NCBI GenBank assembly: GCA_963726775.1
Contig: CAVSDL010000012.1
Location: 1 to 64,000 of the forward strand
Source of the DNA: CAIWHR01 sp963726775
GTDB taxonomy: Bacteria; Pseudomonadota; Gammaproteobacteria; Burkholderiales; Casimicrobiaceae
Direction: 5' to 3'
DNA: 64,000 nt
This document shows positions 9,334-18,291 of this stretch, piece by piece. A program made the translations under genes and the position numbers. Numbering within the stretch: the stretch's first letter is position 1; each line of letters opens with the position of its first letter. Below the pieces are notes generated by a model. That model worked only from the letters and a program-made list of their open reading frames with translations, searched no databases and was not told the origin of the DNA.

Positions 9334-10929
9334 CTAGCGAATCCCGGCCGATCGGCAACGAAACGCAAGGTCGGAGAATTCCCAGTGCACGCCGCAGCGC
9401 AGGACATTCCATCGATCGACGGCGCCGCGGTTGAATCCTCCGTAAGCCGACAGGCATCCCGTGTAGCCCGCCTGCTTGACCATTTCCAGACGCTGGGCCG
9501 TCATATTCTCCCTGCCTCCAAAGGGGTACGCCAGGATGACTTCGTTGGTGCCAAGCTCCGAACGGAGCGAATCGAGCGAGACGCGCAGTTCCCGTTCGAC
9601 AATTTCCGGGGGCTCCGCCGCAATATCGATGTGATTGACCGAGTGCGAACCGATGACGAAACCGTCTTTTCTCATCTGACGCAGATCATCCCATGACATG
9701 TTCTGCTGAGGGGCGAGATGTTTGCGTTGGTCGTGATCGAACTGCCGCGCGGTTCCGATGAGGCCTGTGCTGACGAAAAACGCGGCCGGTATTTGGTGCC
9801 GCTGGAGTGCGGGCACCGCGGTCGTGAAATTGTCCTTGTAACCGTCGTCGAAGGTGACACAGACGAGCGGCTTCGCAGGGCGGCGCGGGAACTCCCCGCG
9901 AAGGACTTCTTCGATCGACAGCGGATGGCAATGCTCCCGGATCATTCGCATCTGGCGCTCGAACTGCTCGATGCCTACCGTCAGCGAATCGCGCAACTCA
10001 TCGCTGACCCGATGATAGAGGATGACGGTCACGGTCGGCGTTCCGGAGAACGCCATTCGCAATGGCCGCAGGATGTACAGGCAAGAGGCAAGAACCAGGG
10101 TCTTGAGAATTCGACGAAGCAGGCCGGGACGCTGCGGGAGCTCTTGCTGCAGGCGGCGTTCGAGCTGCGCCACTTGTCGCAACGTCGGCTTTGTGCGGGA
10201 CCTGCCACCCGGGGCCTGGGCCCTGAAGGCGGCCGACCGGTCGAGTACGCTGGCGACCGCATCACAGGTCAATGCGATACCGACCTCGTCCAGCGTCAGT
10301 TGCAATCCCTTGACGGTGGAATAGCGCTGGCGACGCACGGATGTTTCGGCAACGATTTCCCCTTTGTCCAACCCGGCGTTGACCCGATGCACCGTGCAGC
10401 CGACGGACGTTTCGCCGTTCCACACTTCCCAGAAAGCAGGTGGCATTCCCCGGTAGTCGGGGACCTTGCCTTTGTGCAGATTGATCGTCCCCAGGCGGGG
10501 GGTGCCGAATAGCGCCTCTTTGAGGATTGGCGACGCGAGGGCGATCCCGAGGTCGGGGGCGAAGTCCCTCGCCACCGTGATCGCGCTGCCGCCGTTGATA
10601 TCCGGCGTCCGGTACAAGCGCACGTTGCTCCGGGCAAGCAGCGCCTCGAGCGCGTACTCGTGTCCCGGCGCGGACGCGGTGGAAGGCCCTGCGTTTGAAA
10701 CGGAGGAGCGGAAGACGTTGCCCGCGACCTCGCGAGCCTGATAGACGACCCAGCGCCAACCATTTCGCTCCAGGTTTCCGAGCTGGTTACGGACGATCTG
10801 CCTGATCGTCTTCTTCGGAGCGTGTTCGACGATCAGCCATTCGGCACCGGGAATGCGCCGGTCGAGTTCGACAATCCCTTTTCGCACCGCGAACGACAAG
10901 TCCCCGGAAAACACGACAAGCCTAGGCAT
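9334..10929 (-). CDS. Formyltransferase-polysaccharide deacetylase fusion protein
   Basis: This 531-residue protein has two enzymatic halves. Residues ~90-230 match the formyl transferase N-domain: Asn150, His152 (INLHKGKVPDYRG) and Asp188 (GLDKGEI) form the N-H-D triad that moves a formyl group from 10-formyl-tetrahydrofolate to an amine. Residues ~300-530 are a NodB-type deacetylase with Asp361-Asp362 (VTFDDGYKDN) and metal ligands His429 and His433 (SHSVNH). A hydrophobic stretch at ~277-292 lies between them. In lipid A modification the same two activities occur in ArnA and ArnD as separate proteins; here they are on one chain. The start ATG is at 10929. It is the first gene of the operon with a glycosyltransferase and dgkA. 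A role in tailoring an amino sugar of the exopolysaccharide is inference. Confidence 0.85.
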   Translation of the reverse strand: MPRLVVFSGDLSFAVRKGIVELDRRIPGAEWLIVEHAPKKTIRQIVRNQLGNLERNGWRWVVYQAREVAGNVFRSSVSNAGPSTASAPGHEYALEALLARSNVRLYRTPDINGGSAITVARDFAPDLGIALASPILKEALFGTPRLGTINLHKGKVPDYRGMPPAFWEVWNGETSVGCTVHRVNAGLDKGEIVAETSVRRQRYSTVKGLQLTLDEVGIALTCDAVASVLDRSAAFRAQAPGGRSRTKPTLRQVAQLERRLQQELPQRPGLLRRILKTLVLASCLYILRPLRMAFSGTPTVTVILYHRVSDELRDSLTVGIEQFERQMRMIREHCHPLSIEEVLRGEFPRRPAKPLVCVTFDDGYKDNFTTAVPALQRHQIPAAFFVSTGLIGTARQFDHDQRKHLAPQQNMSWDDLRQMRKDGFVIGSHSVNHIDIAAEPPEIVERELRVSLDSLRSELGTNEVILAYPFGGRENMTAQRLEMVKQAGYTGCLSAYGGFNRGAVDRWNVLRCGVHWEFSDLAFRCRSAGIR

Positions 10930-11189
10930 TTTCCGGGCGATCCTTCGGGTTTCTCGTCAATTTGCCAGGGAAAGGTGTTGCGAAATGCCATGCATGACAG
11001 GATTCTTGTAGCGCAATACGGGGAATTGTGCCAGGCAGAATGGATTGGAGCGCCGGTTCGCCGCGCTCAGTCCGCCGACGCTAATTTTCGCAGACCGAGG
11101 ATACCCCGTACCGGCCAATGCCGACAGCGCGGCGTAGCAGCACTTGCTGCCCGAACAGTGAAGCAACCGCCGGGAGATTACAGTGGCAT

Positions 11190-11999
11190 CTAGACTTTGG
11201 CGAGCGCCTTTGGCGAGCGCTTCTGCGACATCGTTTCGGCCGGCAGATACGTCACCGAGCCGGAGCCCGCGGAAGCGTCGTGGCGGTACCGCACATCGGA
11301 CAGCAGGCGGCCCAACTCTTTCTTGACGACGGCGTAGCACTCGCAGGCGTGCGCCTCCAATCCAGACCGCTCGAGCACTGCAATGTGGCCGCGGCGGTAA
11401 CGAATGAAGCCGGCACGCTGCAAATTCCCGGCGGCCTCCGTAATGCCTTCCCGGCGCACGCCGAGTGCGCTGGCGATCAGCTCCTGCGTCACGATCAACT
11501 CGTTGGAAGGCAATCGATCGAGCGTCAACAACAGCCATCGGCACAGTTGCTGCTCTATCGAATGGTGCCGATAGCAGGCCGCGGTCTGGAACATCTGCGT
11601 GACCAGCGCCTGCGTGTAGCGCAACAGGAGCTGCATGGTGGGGCCGAAGCGCCGGAACTCGTCCTTGAGCAATTCGGCCTTGAGCCGGTAACCGTGCCCC
11701 GCGCTCTGTACGACGGCCGAGCTGGGCGTCGTATCCCCCCCCATGAACAGCGAAATGCCGAGAATGCCTTCGTTGCCCACTCCGGCGATTTCGGCCGATG
11801 CTCCGGACTCCATCGTATAGAGCAGCGACACGATGGCGGTCGTGGGGAAATAGACGTGCTGCAGCTGGCCACCGGGTTCGTAGAGAGTTTCGCCGAGCAG
11901 CATCGGGACCAGTTCCAGATGGGGCGCCAGGCGCTCGAATTCCGCAGCGGGCAGCGCAGCGAGCAGATGGTTTTGCTGGGGGCTATGGGGCAATGACAT
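11190..11999 (-). CDS. Crp/Fnr-family transcriptional regulator
   Basis: This 269-residue protein has an N-terminal cyclic-nucleotide-binding-type beta-roll (LLGETLYEPGGQLQHVYFPTT) and a C-terminal winged helix with VTQELIASALGVRREGIT as the recognition helix region. It lacks the N-terminal cysteine cluster of oxygen-sensing FNR, so it probably senses another signal or none. Proteins with this opening (MSLPHSPQQNHLLAALP) are widespread in proteobacteria beside PAS sensor genes. The ATG at 11999 is 27 bases after the REC-PAS gene, so it is likely the third gene of the kinase operon. The tail after the helix-turn-helix is basic and probably disordered. Confidence 0.88.
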   Translation of the reverse strand: MSLPHSPQQNHLLAALPAAEFERLAPHLELVPMLLGETLYEPGGQLQHVYFPTTAIVSLLYTMESGASAEIAGVGNEGILGISLFMGGDTTPSSAVVQSAGHGYRLKAELLKDEFRRFGPTMQLLLRYTQALVTQMFQTAACYRHHSIEQQLCRWLLLTLDRLPSNELIVTQELIASALGVRREGITEAAGNLQRAGFIRYRRGHIAVLERSGLEAHACECYAVVKKELGRLLSDVRYRHDASAGSGSVTYLPAETMSQKRSPKALAKV

Positions 12000-12026
12000 G
12001 GCGAGGTATCGATATCCCGTGATCCA

Positions 12027-12848
12027 TTACTTGGCGGTAAGCTCCACGCCGATCCCGCGGTAACCGATGAAGCGGCAGGACTGGTTGAACATCGGCTCCC
12101 CGCTTACCCGAAATTTTTGATGCGAGCCATCGGCATTGACGCGGCTGAATACGAAATCCAGGAATGGCTGCCGGGCCGCGATCTTTGCCTGAAGCACTTC
12201 GCGCTCCGCCTCATTCCAGCCCGTCATCCGGTCATCGCTTGCTTCACCCGCCAAGGTGTCGACGCGGATTCCGAGCATTTCCAGGACCGGACCGGATACC
12301 TTGGTGAAGGCTCCGGTCTCGTCCTGTTCCCAGTACCAGTCGGACGCCAGTTCGGTCAGGCTGCGAAAGCGCGCTTCGCTTTCGCGCAGTTCGGCGGTCC
12401 GTTCCTGGACCGTCTGTTCCAGCGTCTTGTTGTAATTCTCGAGTTTCTTGTACAGCAGCCGCACTTCCAGCATGTTGTGGATGCGCGTCTTGACTTCGAC
12501 CAGATCAAACGGCTTGCTGATGAAATCCTTGGCGCCGGCCTGCAACGCGCGCAGCTTGTGGCCCGGTTGGGCAGTGAGCACGATGACCGGAAGGTAGCTG
12601 TCGGCATCGTTTGTCTTGAGGCCTTCCATCACCTGGAATCCATCCATGCCGGGCATCTGCAGGTCGAGCAGGATCAGGTCGTAGCGGTTCTTGCGATGCA
12701 GCGCGCAGACCTCCTGCGGATTCATCGTCGAGGCAACGCAGGTGTAGCCGGCCTCGCTCAGCAATTGCTCGAGCAAGCCGACATTGGACTCCTGATCGTC
12801 GACGATCAGGATGCTGGCGTTGAGAATGTCGGACGGACTGACCTTCAT
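12027..12848 (-). CDS. Response regulator with REC and PAS domains
   Basis: This 273-residue protein has an N-terminal receiver domain (ILIVDDQESN; phospho-acceptor Asp in LILLDLQMPGMDG; Lys in FISKPFD), a coiled-coil linker with LENYNKTLEQTVQERTAEL, and one PAS domain (FRSLTELASDWYWEQDETGAF). It has no DNA-binding or kinase domain, so it is probably a phosphorelay partner. The start ATG at 12848 overlaps the stop of the upstream kinase as ATGA, giving translational coupling. A longer open frame continues upstream to 13583, but that part is out-of-frame kinase sequence created by a frameshift. It lies between the kinase and the Crp/Fnr gene. Confidence 0.88.
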   Translation of the reverse strand: MKVSPSDILNASILIVDDQESNVGLLEQLLSEAGYTCVASTMNPQEVCALHRKNRYDLILLDLQMPGMDGFQVMEGLKTNDADSYLPVIVLTAQPGHKLRALQAGAKDFISKPFDLVEVKTRIHNMLEVRLLYKKLENYNKTLEQTVQERTAELRESEARFRSLTELASDWYWEQDETGAFTKVSGPVLEMLGIRVDTLAGEASDDRMTGWNEAEREVLQAKIAARQPFLDFVFSRVNADGSHQKFRVSGEPMFNQSCRFIGYRGIGVELTAK

Positions 12849-15800
12849 ACGTTTTTCTCCGTCGTTGCCCGGGCCGCTTCCGTCTTCGCAAATTTCAGTG
12901 CCACGTCCAGCGTATCCATGAATTCGTTGACCTTGATGGGTTTGGTGAGATAGCGGAAGAATCCCGCCTCCAGGCCTTTCTCGATATCGCGGGGCATGGC
13001 GTTGGCACTGAGCGCAACCACCGGGATGTGCGCTGTTGCCGGGTCTGTCGCCAGGATTCTCAGCGCCTCGATCCCGCTGATGCCAGGCAGATTGATGTCC
13101 ATCAGGATGACATCCGGCAGGGAGGCGCGCGCAATCTCGATGCCGCTGATGCCGTCGCTCGCACTCAGCAGGCGGATATCGGGCCGGCGCGCGATGAGAT
13201 CCTCGACCAGCATCAGATTGGCCGGATTGTCCTCGACATAGAGCAGGGTGCGCAACTGCGCGTCGGCGTGAGCTTGCGCCTGGGCAACAGCGGCGGATTC
13301 GGCTGCGCCGAGCGACAGGCTGCGGTTCGGCCGTCAGGTTCAGCTCGATCCAGAACACGCTGCCCTCCCCGACGGTGCTTTCCACGCCGATGACGCCGCC
13401 CATCAATTCGACCAGCCGCTTGCACACCACCAGGCCGATGCCGGTGCCTTCCTCGACGTTCGCCTCTTGTCCGAGACGATTGAACGGCTGGAAAAGCTGC
13501 GCCAGCTTTTCCGGAGTCAGTCCTTCGCCGGTGTCCTTGACACTGATGCGAATGCGTTCCGGCGTGCTCGCGACGCAGTCCACGACGACCGTTCCGCCCG
13601 ACCTTGTTGTACTTGATCGCGTTGGAAAGCAGATTGATGAGAACCTGCTTCACCCGTGTCCGGTCGGCTTTGACAAAGTACGGGATTGTCGAACCGGGGA
13701 AAGGTCACGCCGATGCCGCGCTTTTGCGCCTGCGGTTCTATCATGGCCTGGCATTCGTGCATGACTTCGGCCAGCGATATCGGTTCCAGCGACAGCGACA
13801 GCTTCCCGGACTCGATCAGCGCGAGATCGAGAATTTCGTTGATCAGCTCCAGCAGGTACCATCCCGCCTGGAGAATCTGATCGATGCTTCGCTTCTGGGA
13901 GACCGTTGGCGACGGCGAACCGGATTCCATGAGCTGCGCAAAACCGAGGATCGCATTGAGCGGCGTGCGCAGCTCATGGCTCATGCTGGAGAGGAAATCC
14001 GATTTCGCGAGGTTGGCTTTTTCCGCCACGGACCTGGCGCTCTCCAGCTCGGCGTTCTTTTCCTGCAGCACCTGGTCCAGGCGTTTGCGTTCGGTGACGT
14101 CGCGCGCCGCGGCGAACACGCCCTGCAGCCTCCTGTCCCGGTCGTAGAAGGTGGTCGCATTGTAGGACACCACGGTTTCCTTGCCGTCCCTGGCGCGCGC
14201 GGTGAGCTCGTAGTTGGTGACCTTCTTTTCGCTCAGCACCAGCTTGATGCCCGCCTCGGCCCGCTCCGGATCGGTGAAGTAGCTCTTGAACGGCGCGCCG
14301 ATCAACTCGTCGCGCGTGCAACCGGTGAGCGCCTCCATCTGCTTGTTGACGTCGGTGATGATGCCCGACGGATCGGTGGTCATCAGCGCGTCGATGTTGG
14401 ATTCGAACAGCGAGCGCGTGTAGAACTGCTGGTCGCGCAGGCGCTGGTCGAGCAGCTTCTGCTCTGCCTCGACCTGCTTGCGCGCGGTATTGTCGGTGCC
14501 GATCAGCAGGTAGCCGATGATGGCGTCCTGCGCGTCGCGCAGCGCCGTGACCGACACGATCGCCGGGAAGCGGCTGCCATCCTTGCGGATATAGGTCAGC
14601 TCGTAGATGTCCTCGATGCCGCGCGAGGCCTTGAACACCAGCGCCTCGAAGCCCGGCGTAATCGGGGTGGCGAGCTCGACGCTCAACGCCTTGGCGCGCG
14701 CGATCACTTCCTGCGGATCGGAAATGTCGGCCGGCGTGATCTTGTTCATCACGTCGGCGGCCGCGTAGCCCAGCATGCGCTCGGCGCCGACGTTGAAGAT
14801 CTGAATGACGCCCTTCGCGTCGGTGGCGATGCTCGAGAAGTTGGCGCTGTTGAAAATCGCGCTCTGCAGGGCCCCCGCCTTGAGCAGCGCCTCTTCGGCC
14901 TGCTTGCGCGCGGTGTTGTCGGTGCCGATCAGCAGATAGCCGATGATGGCGTCCTGCGCATCGCGCAGCGCCGTGACCGACACGACCGCCGGGAAGCGGC
15001 TGCCGTCCTTGCGGATGTAGGTCAGCTCGTAGATGTCCTCGATGCCGCGCGAGGCCTTGAACACCAGGGCCTCGAAGCCCGGCGTAATCGGCGTGGCGAG
15101 TTCGGCGCTCAACGCCTCGGCACGCGCGATCACTTCCTGCGGATCGGAAATGTCGGCCGGGGTGATCTTGTTCATCACGTCGGCGGCCGTGTAGCCCAGC
15201 ATGCGCTCGGCGCCGACGTTGAAGATCTGAATGACGCCCTTCGCGTCAGTGGCGATGCTCGAGAAATTGGCGCTGTTGAAAATCGCGTTCTGCAGAGCCC
15301 CTGCTTCCTGCAGCGCCTCTTCCGCCCGCTTGCGCGCGGTGATATCGCGCAGGATGCCGGTGAAGTAACGCGTTGCCGCCCAGCCACATTTCGCTTACCG
15401 CAATTTCCAGCGGGAAAGTGCTGCCATCCTTGCGCTGGCCCACGACCTCGCGTCCGAGGCCGGCGGCGCGCGCCTCGTCGCTCGCGCCGTAATACTCGAG
15501 CGAGCCATTGCGCTGGTCTCGGTCGAGCTCGGGTATCAGCAGACTGAAGTTCTGTCCGATGAGCTCTGCGGCGGTATAGCCGAACATTCGCTCGGCGGCC
15601 GAGTTTGCTCTCTCGACGAGGCCGCCGCTGGCATGGAGGGTGATGATGCCGTCCACCACGGTATCGAGTATCGTCTGGATCAGCGCGGCACTGTCGCGCA
15701 AGGCCTGCCGCGCCGCATCTTCCTCGGTGACATCGCGGAACACCAGCACGGCGCCGACCACCTGGCCGTCGCGGTCGCGAATCGGTGCGCAACTGTCGGC

Positions 15801-16811
15801 GATGGCGCATTCGCTGCCATCGCGCGCGATCAGTACGGTGTGGTTGGCCAGGCCCTGTATCGTGCCCTGCGCCAGGGTTTCCTTGACCGGGATAGTGGAG
15901 GGTTGACGGGTTTCCTGGTTGATGATGTGAAAAATCTCGTCCACCGGGCGACCGGCGGCTTCCGCCTGCGTCCAGCCGGTGAGCCGTTCGGCAAGGGGAT
16001 TCAGGAGCGTCACGCGCCCTTCGGCATCGGTGGCTATCACTGCATCGCCGATCGAGTTGAGCGTAACCGCGAGCTTTTCCTCGCTGACCTGCAAGGTGAC
16101 GTTGGCCTGCCGCAGTTGTTTATTCGTCTCCTCCTGGATCTGCGAGCAGATGCTGCGTTTCGAGATGAACCAGAGTTCTTGAGCCGATGCTGTGTTTCCC
16201 GATAGATCAGGTAGGCGAACGAAAGTGCAAACAGCAGCGTCAACAGGCTGGCTGCGACGATGAGGGCAAACAGATTGGCGCATGTTCGACTGGAACTCTG
16301 CTTCGTGCTGCGCCAGCACGCCTTCCTCTATCTGGATGAAGCTGCTCATCTCGGCACGAATCGAATCCATCAGCCGCTTGCCCTGACCGCTGCCTACGGC
16401 CGCCAGTACGGCAGTCATGTCATGGTGGCGGCGCAACTCGATGACCTGCGCCATTTCCGCCAGTTTGGCATCCACCAATGGAGCCAGCGCGTCCAGGTGT
16501 TTCCGGGCAGCGACTGATCAAGGTCAAGTAGACGCAATTCTTCCAGATGGCCGCTGATGCCATCGCGCACCGCCAGATACGGTTCCAGAAAGGCCTCGTC
16601 ACCGGTCAGCAAATAGCCGCGCTGGCCGGTCTCGGCATCCGTCAATTCAGACAGCAGAGCGTCCGCGCGGATGATCAGAGCGTAGGTATGCCCTCCGCGC
16701 CTCGGCTGCCGCCTCGGTTTGTCTGAAAGCCCAGAACGATGCCGCCACCACCAGGCCAATCAGCAGGGCCGCTCCAGCAAGCGAAACGACAATTTTGTGA
16801 GTAGCTTTCAA
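12845..16811 (-). pseudogene. Multi-PAS hybrid sensor histidine kinase with many frameshifts
   Basis: The reconstructed product of about 1320 residues is an inner-membrane sensor. In order: TM1; a CHASE3 sensor (LTDAETGQRGYLLTGDEAFL); TM2; five PAS domains, two of them near-identical; HisKA with His in SSMSHELRTPLNAI; HATPase (QVLINLLSNAIKYN, EEGTGIGLVVCKRLVELMGG); and a C-terminal receiver (LLYVEDNPANL, VILMDINLPG). The likely start is TTG at 16811, followed by a clear membrane helix. Frame changes are needed near 16690, 16500, 16280, 16170, 15375, 13684, 13598 and 13322. Each looks like one gained or lost base, often in a short run of identical bases. No stop interrupts the restored frame. 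The gene ends at 12845, overlapping the REC-PAS gene. Confidence 0.8.
14451..15302 (-). repeat. Tandem 426-bp repeat encoding two near-identical PAS domains
   Basis: Copy A (about 14877-15302) and copy B (about 14451-14876) each encode a 142-residue PAS unit starting at GALQ(N/S)AIFNSANFSSIATDA. Both end at LIGTDNTARKQ. The offset measured at two landmarks is exactly 426 bases, and only a handful of residues differ between copies (for example AEALSAE against AKALSVE). Confidence 0.9.
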
Positions 16812-17183
16812 GGGGAAGTGGCCCTTTGACTAAACCAACCTACTTTGGTATCGAATGTCCGCGACACCATCGACATGATCTGCGATGCCGGCACCTCTCC
16901 GGCGGAGAGCCCTGATAGTCATGGCCTTCGCGATGGGCGTCTGTGCGCTGGGGCACATAGGCGGGCCGACGGTGCCCGGATGGGCGGCTTGCCGGATCAA
17001 CCCGGGCCGAGTCCGTCCGATCGTCTTGGCCCAACTGACCTGTTTCTTGCGGCGTTGCGGACGGCCGGGCTCAGGGGATAGCCAGGATGACGCGTGGTGC
17101 GCCGGCCGATCGCGCCCCGGCGCGGTAGAAGGTGCCGTCGGCCCCCCCGCCGCGGTCGCCGGGAGGGCGCTGGAACACGGGGC
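16812..17183. other. Gene-free stretch between kinase operon and toxin-antitoxin pair
   Basis: No gene is supported here. A 108-codon plus-strand frame (16885-17211) has no recognisable domain, no ribosome-binding site and coding-unlike composition. The region should hold the promoter of the minus-strand kinase operon, but I see no convincing -35/-10 pair for it. Confidence 0.4.
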
Positions 17184-17212
17184 TTACGCGACTTGGCGAC
17201 AAATGGCATAAT
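17184..17212 (+). promoter_or_regulatory. Candidate sigma-70 promoter of the RES/Xre pair
   Basis: TTACGC (17184-17189) and CATAAT (17207-17212) are separated by 17 bases. The -10 matches five of six consensus positions, while the -35 is weak. It lies 33 bases before the antitoxin ATG, which suits an autoregulated toxin-antitoxin promoter. Confidence 0.35.
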
Positions 17213-17244
17213 AAAACCGTCAAGTGTCGCAGGAGCATTGGACC

Positions 17245-17745
17245 ATGGCACCTAGCCTTCGCCGAACAGCACCGACCACCGAGCCGAACACGGTGACCAC
17301 CGCCGGCTCGTTTGCGCAAATCGTCAAGTTTCTCGGCGGGCGCCAAGTATTCGGGAGGTCCATCACCTCAAAACTGGATGTGCACGAGGTGATTCAGAAA
17401 GGTCTCCCCGGTGGCGCATTGATATACATGGTGAAGCACATTCAGACCATGAGGCCTGTGGACGTGGGGCAGGCCGTCGGTGTGAGCATCCGCACGGTAC
17501 AGCGCCGCACGGGGAGCCCGCAAAAGCTGCTAAGTCAGGATCAGAGTGGCCGGGCATGGAAGTTCGCCGAGATCGTGACCACCGCGACGGAAGTATTCGG
17601 CAGCCAATCGGAGGCCGAGAAATGGCTGACTACTCCGGCCGTGGCACTCGATCAACGCCGGCCGGTCGATCTCTTGTCCTCGCCCGCCGGGGTGGAGATG
17701 GTCGAGCAATTACTGGGGCGGCTTGAATACGGCGTCTACACGTGA
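17245..17745 (+). CDS. Antitoxin of RES/Xre type (MbcA/ParS/Xre family)
   Basis: This 166-residue protein looks like the antitoxin of a type II system. The middle part carries an Xre-like helix-turn-helix region (VGQAVGVSIRTVQRRTG). The C-terminal part (FAEIVTTATEVFGSQSEAEKWLTTPAVAL, then LLSSPAGVEMVEQLLGRLEYGVYT) matches the DUF2384/MbcA-ParS toxin-binding domain. The start ATG at 17245 lies nine bases after AGGAG (17231-17235). Its stop overlaps the GTG of the toxin (GTGA). In the known family the antitoxin inserts its C-terminus into the toxin's active cleft and also represses the operon. Confidence 0.85.
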   Translation: MAPSLRRTAPTTEPNTVTTAGSFAQIVKFLGGRQVFGRSITSKLDVHEVIQKGLPGGALIYMVKHIQTMRPVDVGQAVGVSIRTVQRRTGSPQKLLSQDQSGRAWKFAEIVTTATEVFGSQSEAEKWLTTPAVALDQRRPVDLLSSPAGVEMVEQLLGRLEYGVYT

Positions 17746-18248
17746 CTCCATTGCCCGCCGCGCTGGGGGGTACCACCCTGGTCGCCTGGCGGTTGGACGA
17801 AAAGAAGTTTGCGGCGACATGGGACAGCGGGGAAGGTGCGCGGCTCTACGGCGGCCGCTGGAATTCGCGCGGCAGGAGGTTCGTCTACTGTTCTATTGAT
17901 CCCGCTACCGCAATTCTGGAGGTCGCTGTTCACAAGGGGTTCAAAGCCCTCGACACAGTTCCGCACGTATTGACTTCTGCCGTGATAGCCGACCCCACGT
18001 CGGTTCACATCGTCCTGCCGAGCGGGATGCCCAACGCAAATTGGCTGCGGCCGGGACTCCCGAGCGCCGGTCAGCAATCGTTTGGCGACGCCTTGTTATC
18101 CGCGCATCCTTTCGTGCTCATCCCGAGCGCAGTGTCTACCCACAGCTGGAATCTGATCTTCGATGTTGAAGTCGCCAAGATGGCTTACTCCAGGCAATTG
18201 CAGGAGGACTTCGCATTGGACACGCGCCTTCACCCGCCACCATTCTGA
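17742..18248 (+). CDS. Toxin with RES domain (MbcT/ParT-like)
   Basis: This 168-residue RES-domain protein is named for conserved Arg, Glu and Ser: Arg in ARLYGGRWNSRGRRFVYCS, Glu in ATAILEVAVHKG, Ser in LIPSAVSTHSWN. Studied members are NAD+ phosphorylases (MbcT) or ADP-ribosyltransferases (ParT) that stop growth when freed from the antitoxin. Start is GTG at 17742, overlapping the antitoxin stop by four bases, so translation is coupled. It is full length for the family. It is convergent with the PEP-CTERM gene, which ends 43 bases further on. Confidence 0.87.
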   Translation: MTPLPAALGGTTLVAWRLDEKKFAATWDSGEGARLYGGRWNSRGRRFVYCSIDPATAILEVAVHKGFKALDTVPHVLTSAVIADPTSVHIVLPSGMPNANWLRPGLPSAGQQSFGDALLSAHPFVLIPSAVSTHSWNLIFDVEVAKMAYSRQLQEDFALDTRLHPPPF

Positions 18249-18291
18249 TTGGGAGCGCTGCGATCGCTTGCCCAAAAAATTTGCGACGCGA

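Noticed and set aside
13604..15547. A 647-codon plus-strand frame opposite the sensor kinase.
   Set aside because: It is antisense to conserved PAS/HisKA sequence. Its protein is Arg/Ala/Gly-rich with no motif, the usual shadow in high-GC DNA.
18249..18291. An imperfect hairpin between the RES toxin and the PEP-CTERM gene.
   Set aside because: It has a bulged stem and is followed by A rather than T on the plus strand, with T on the wrong side on the minus strand, so it is not called a terminator.
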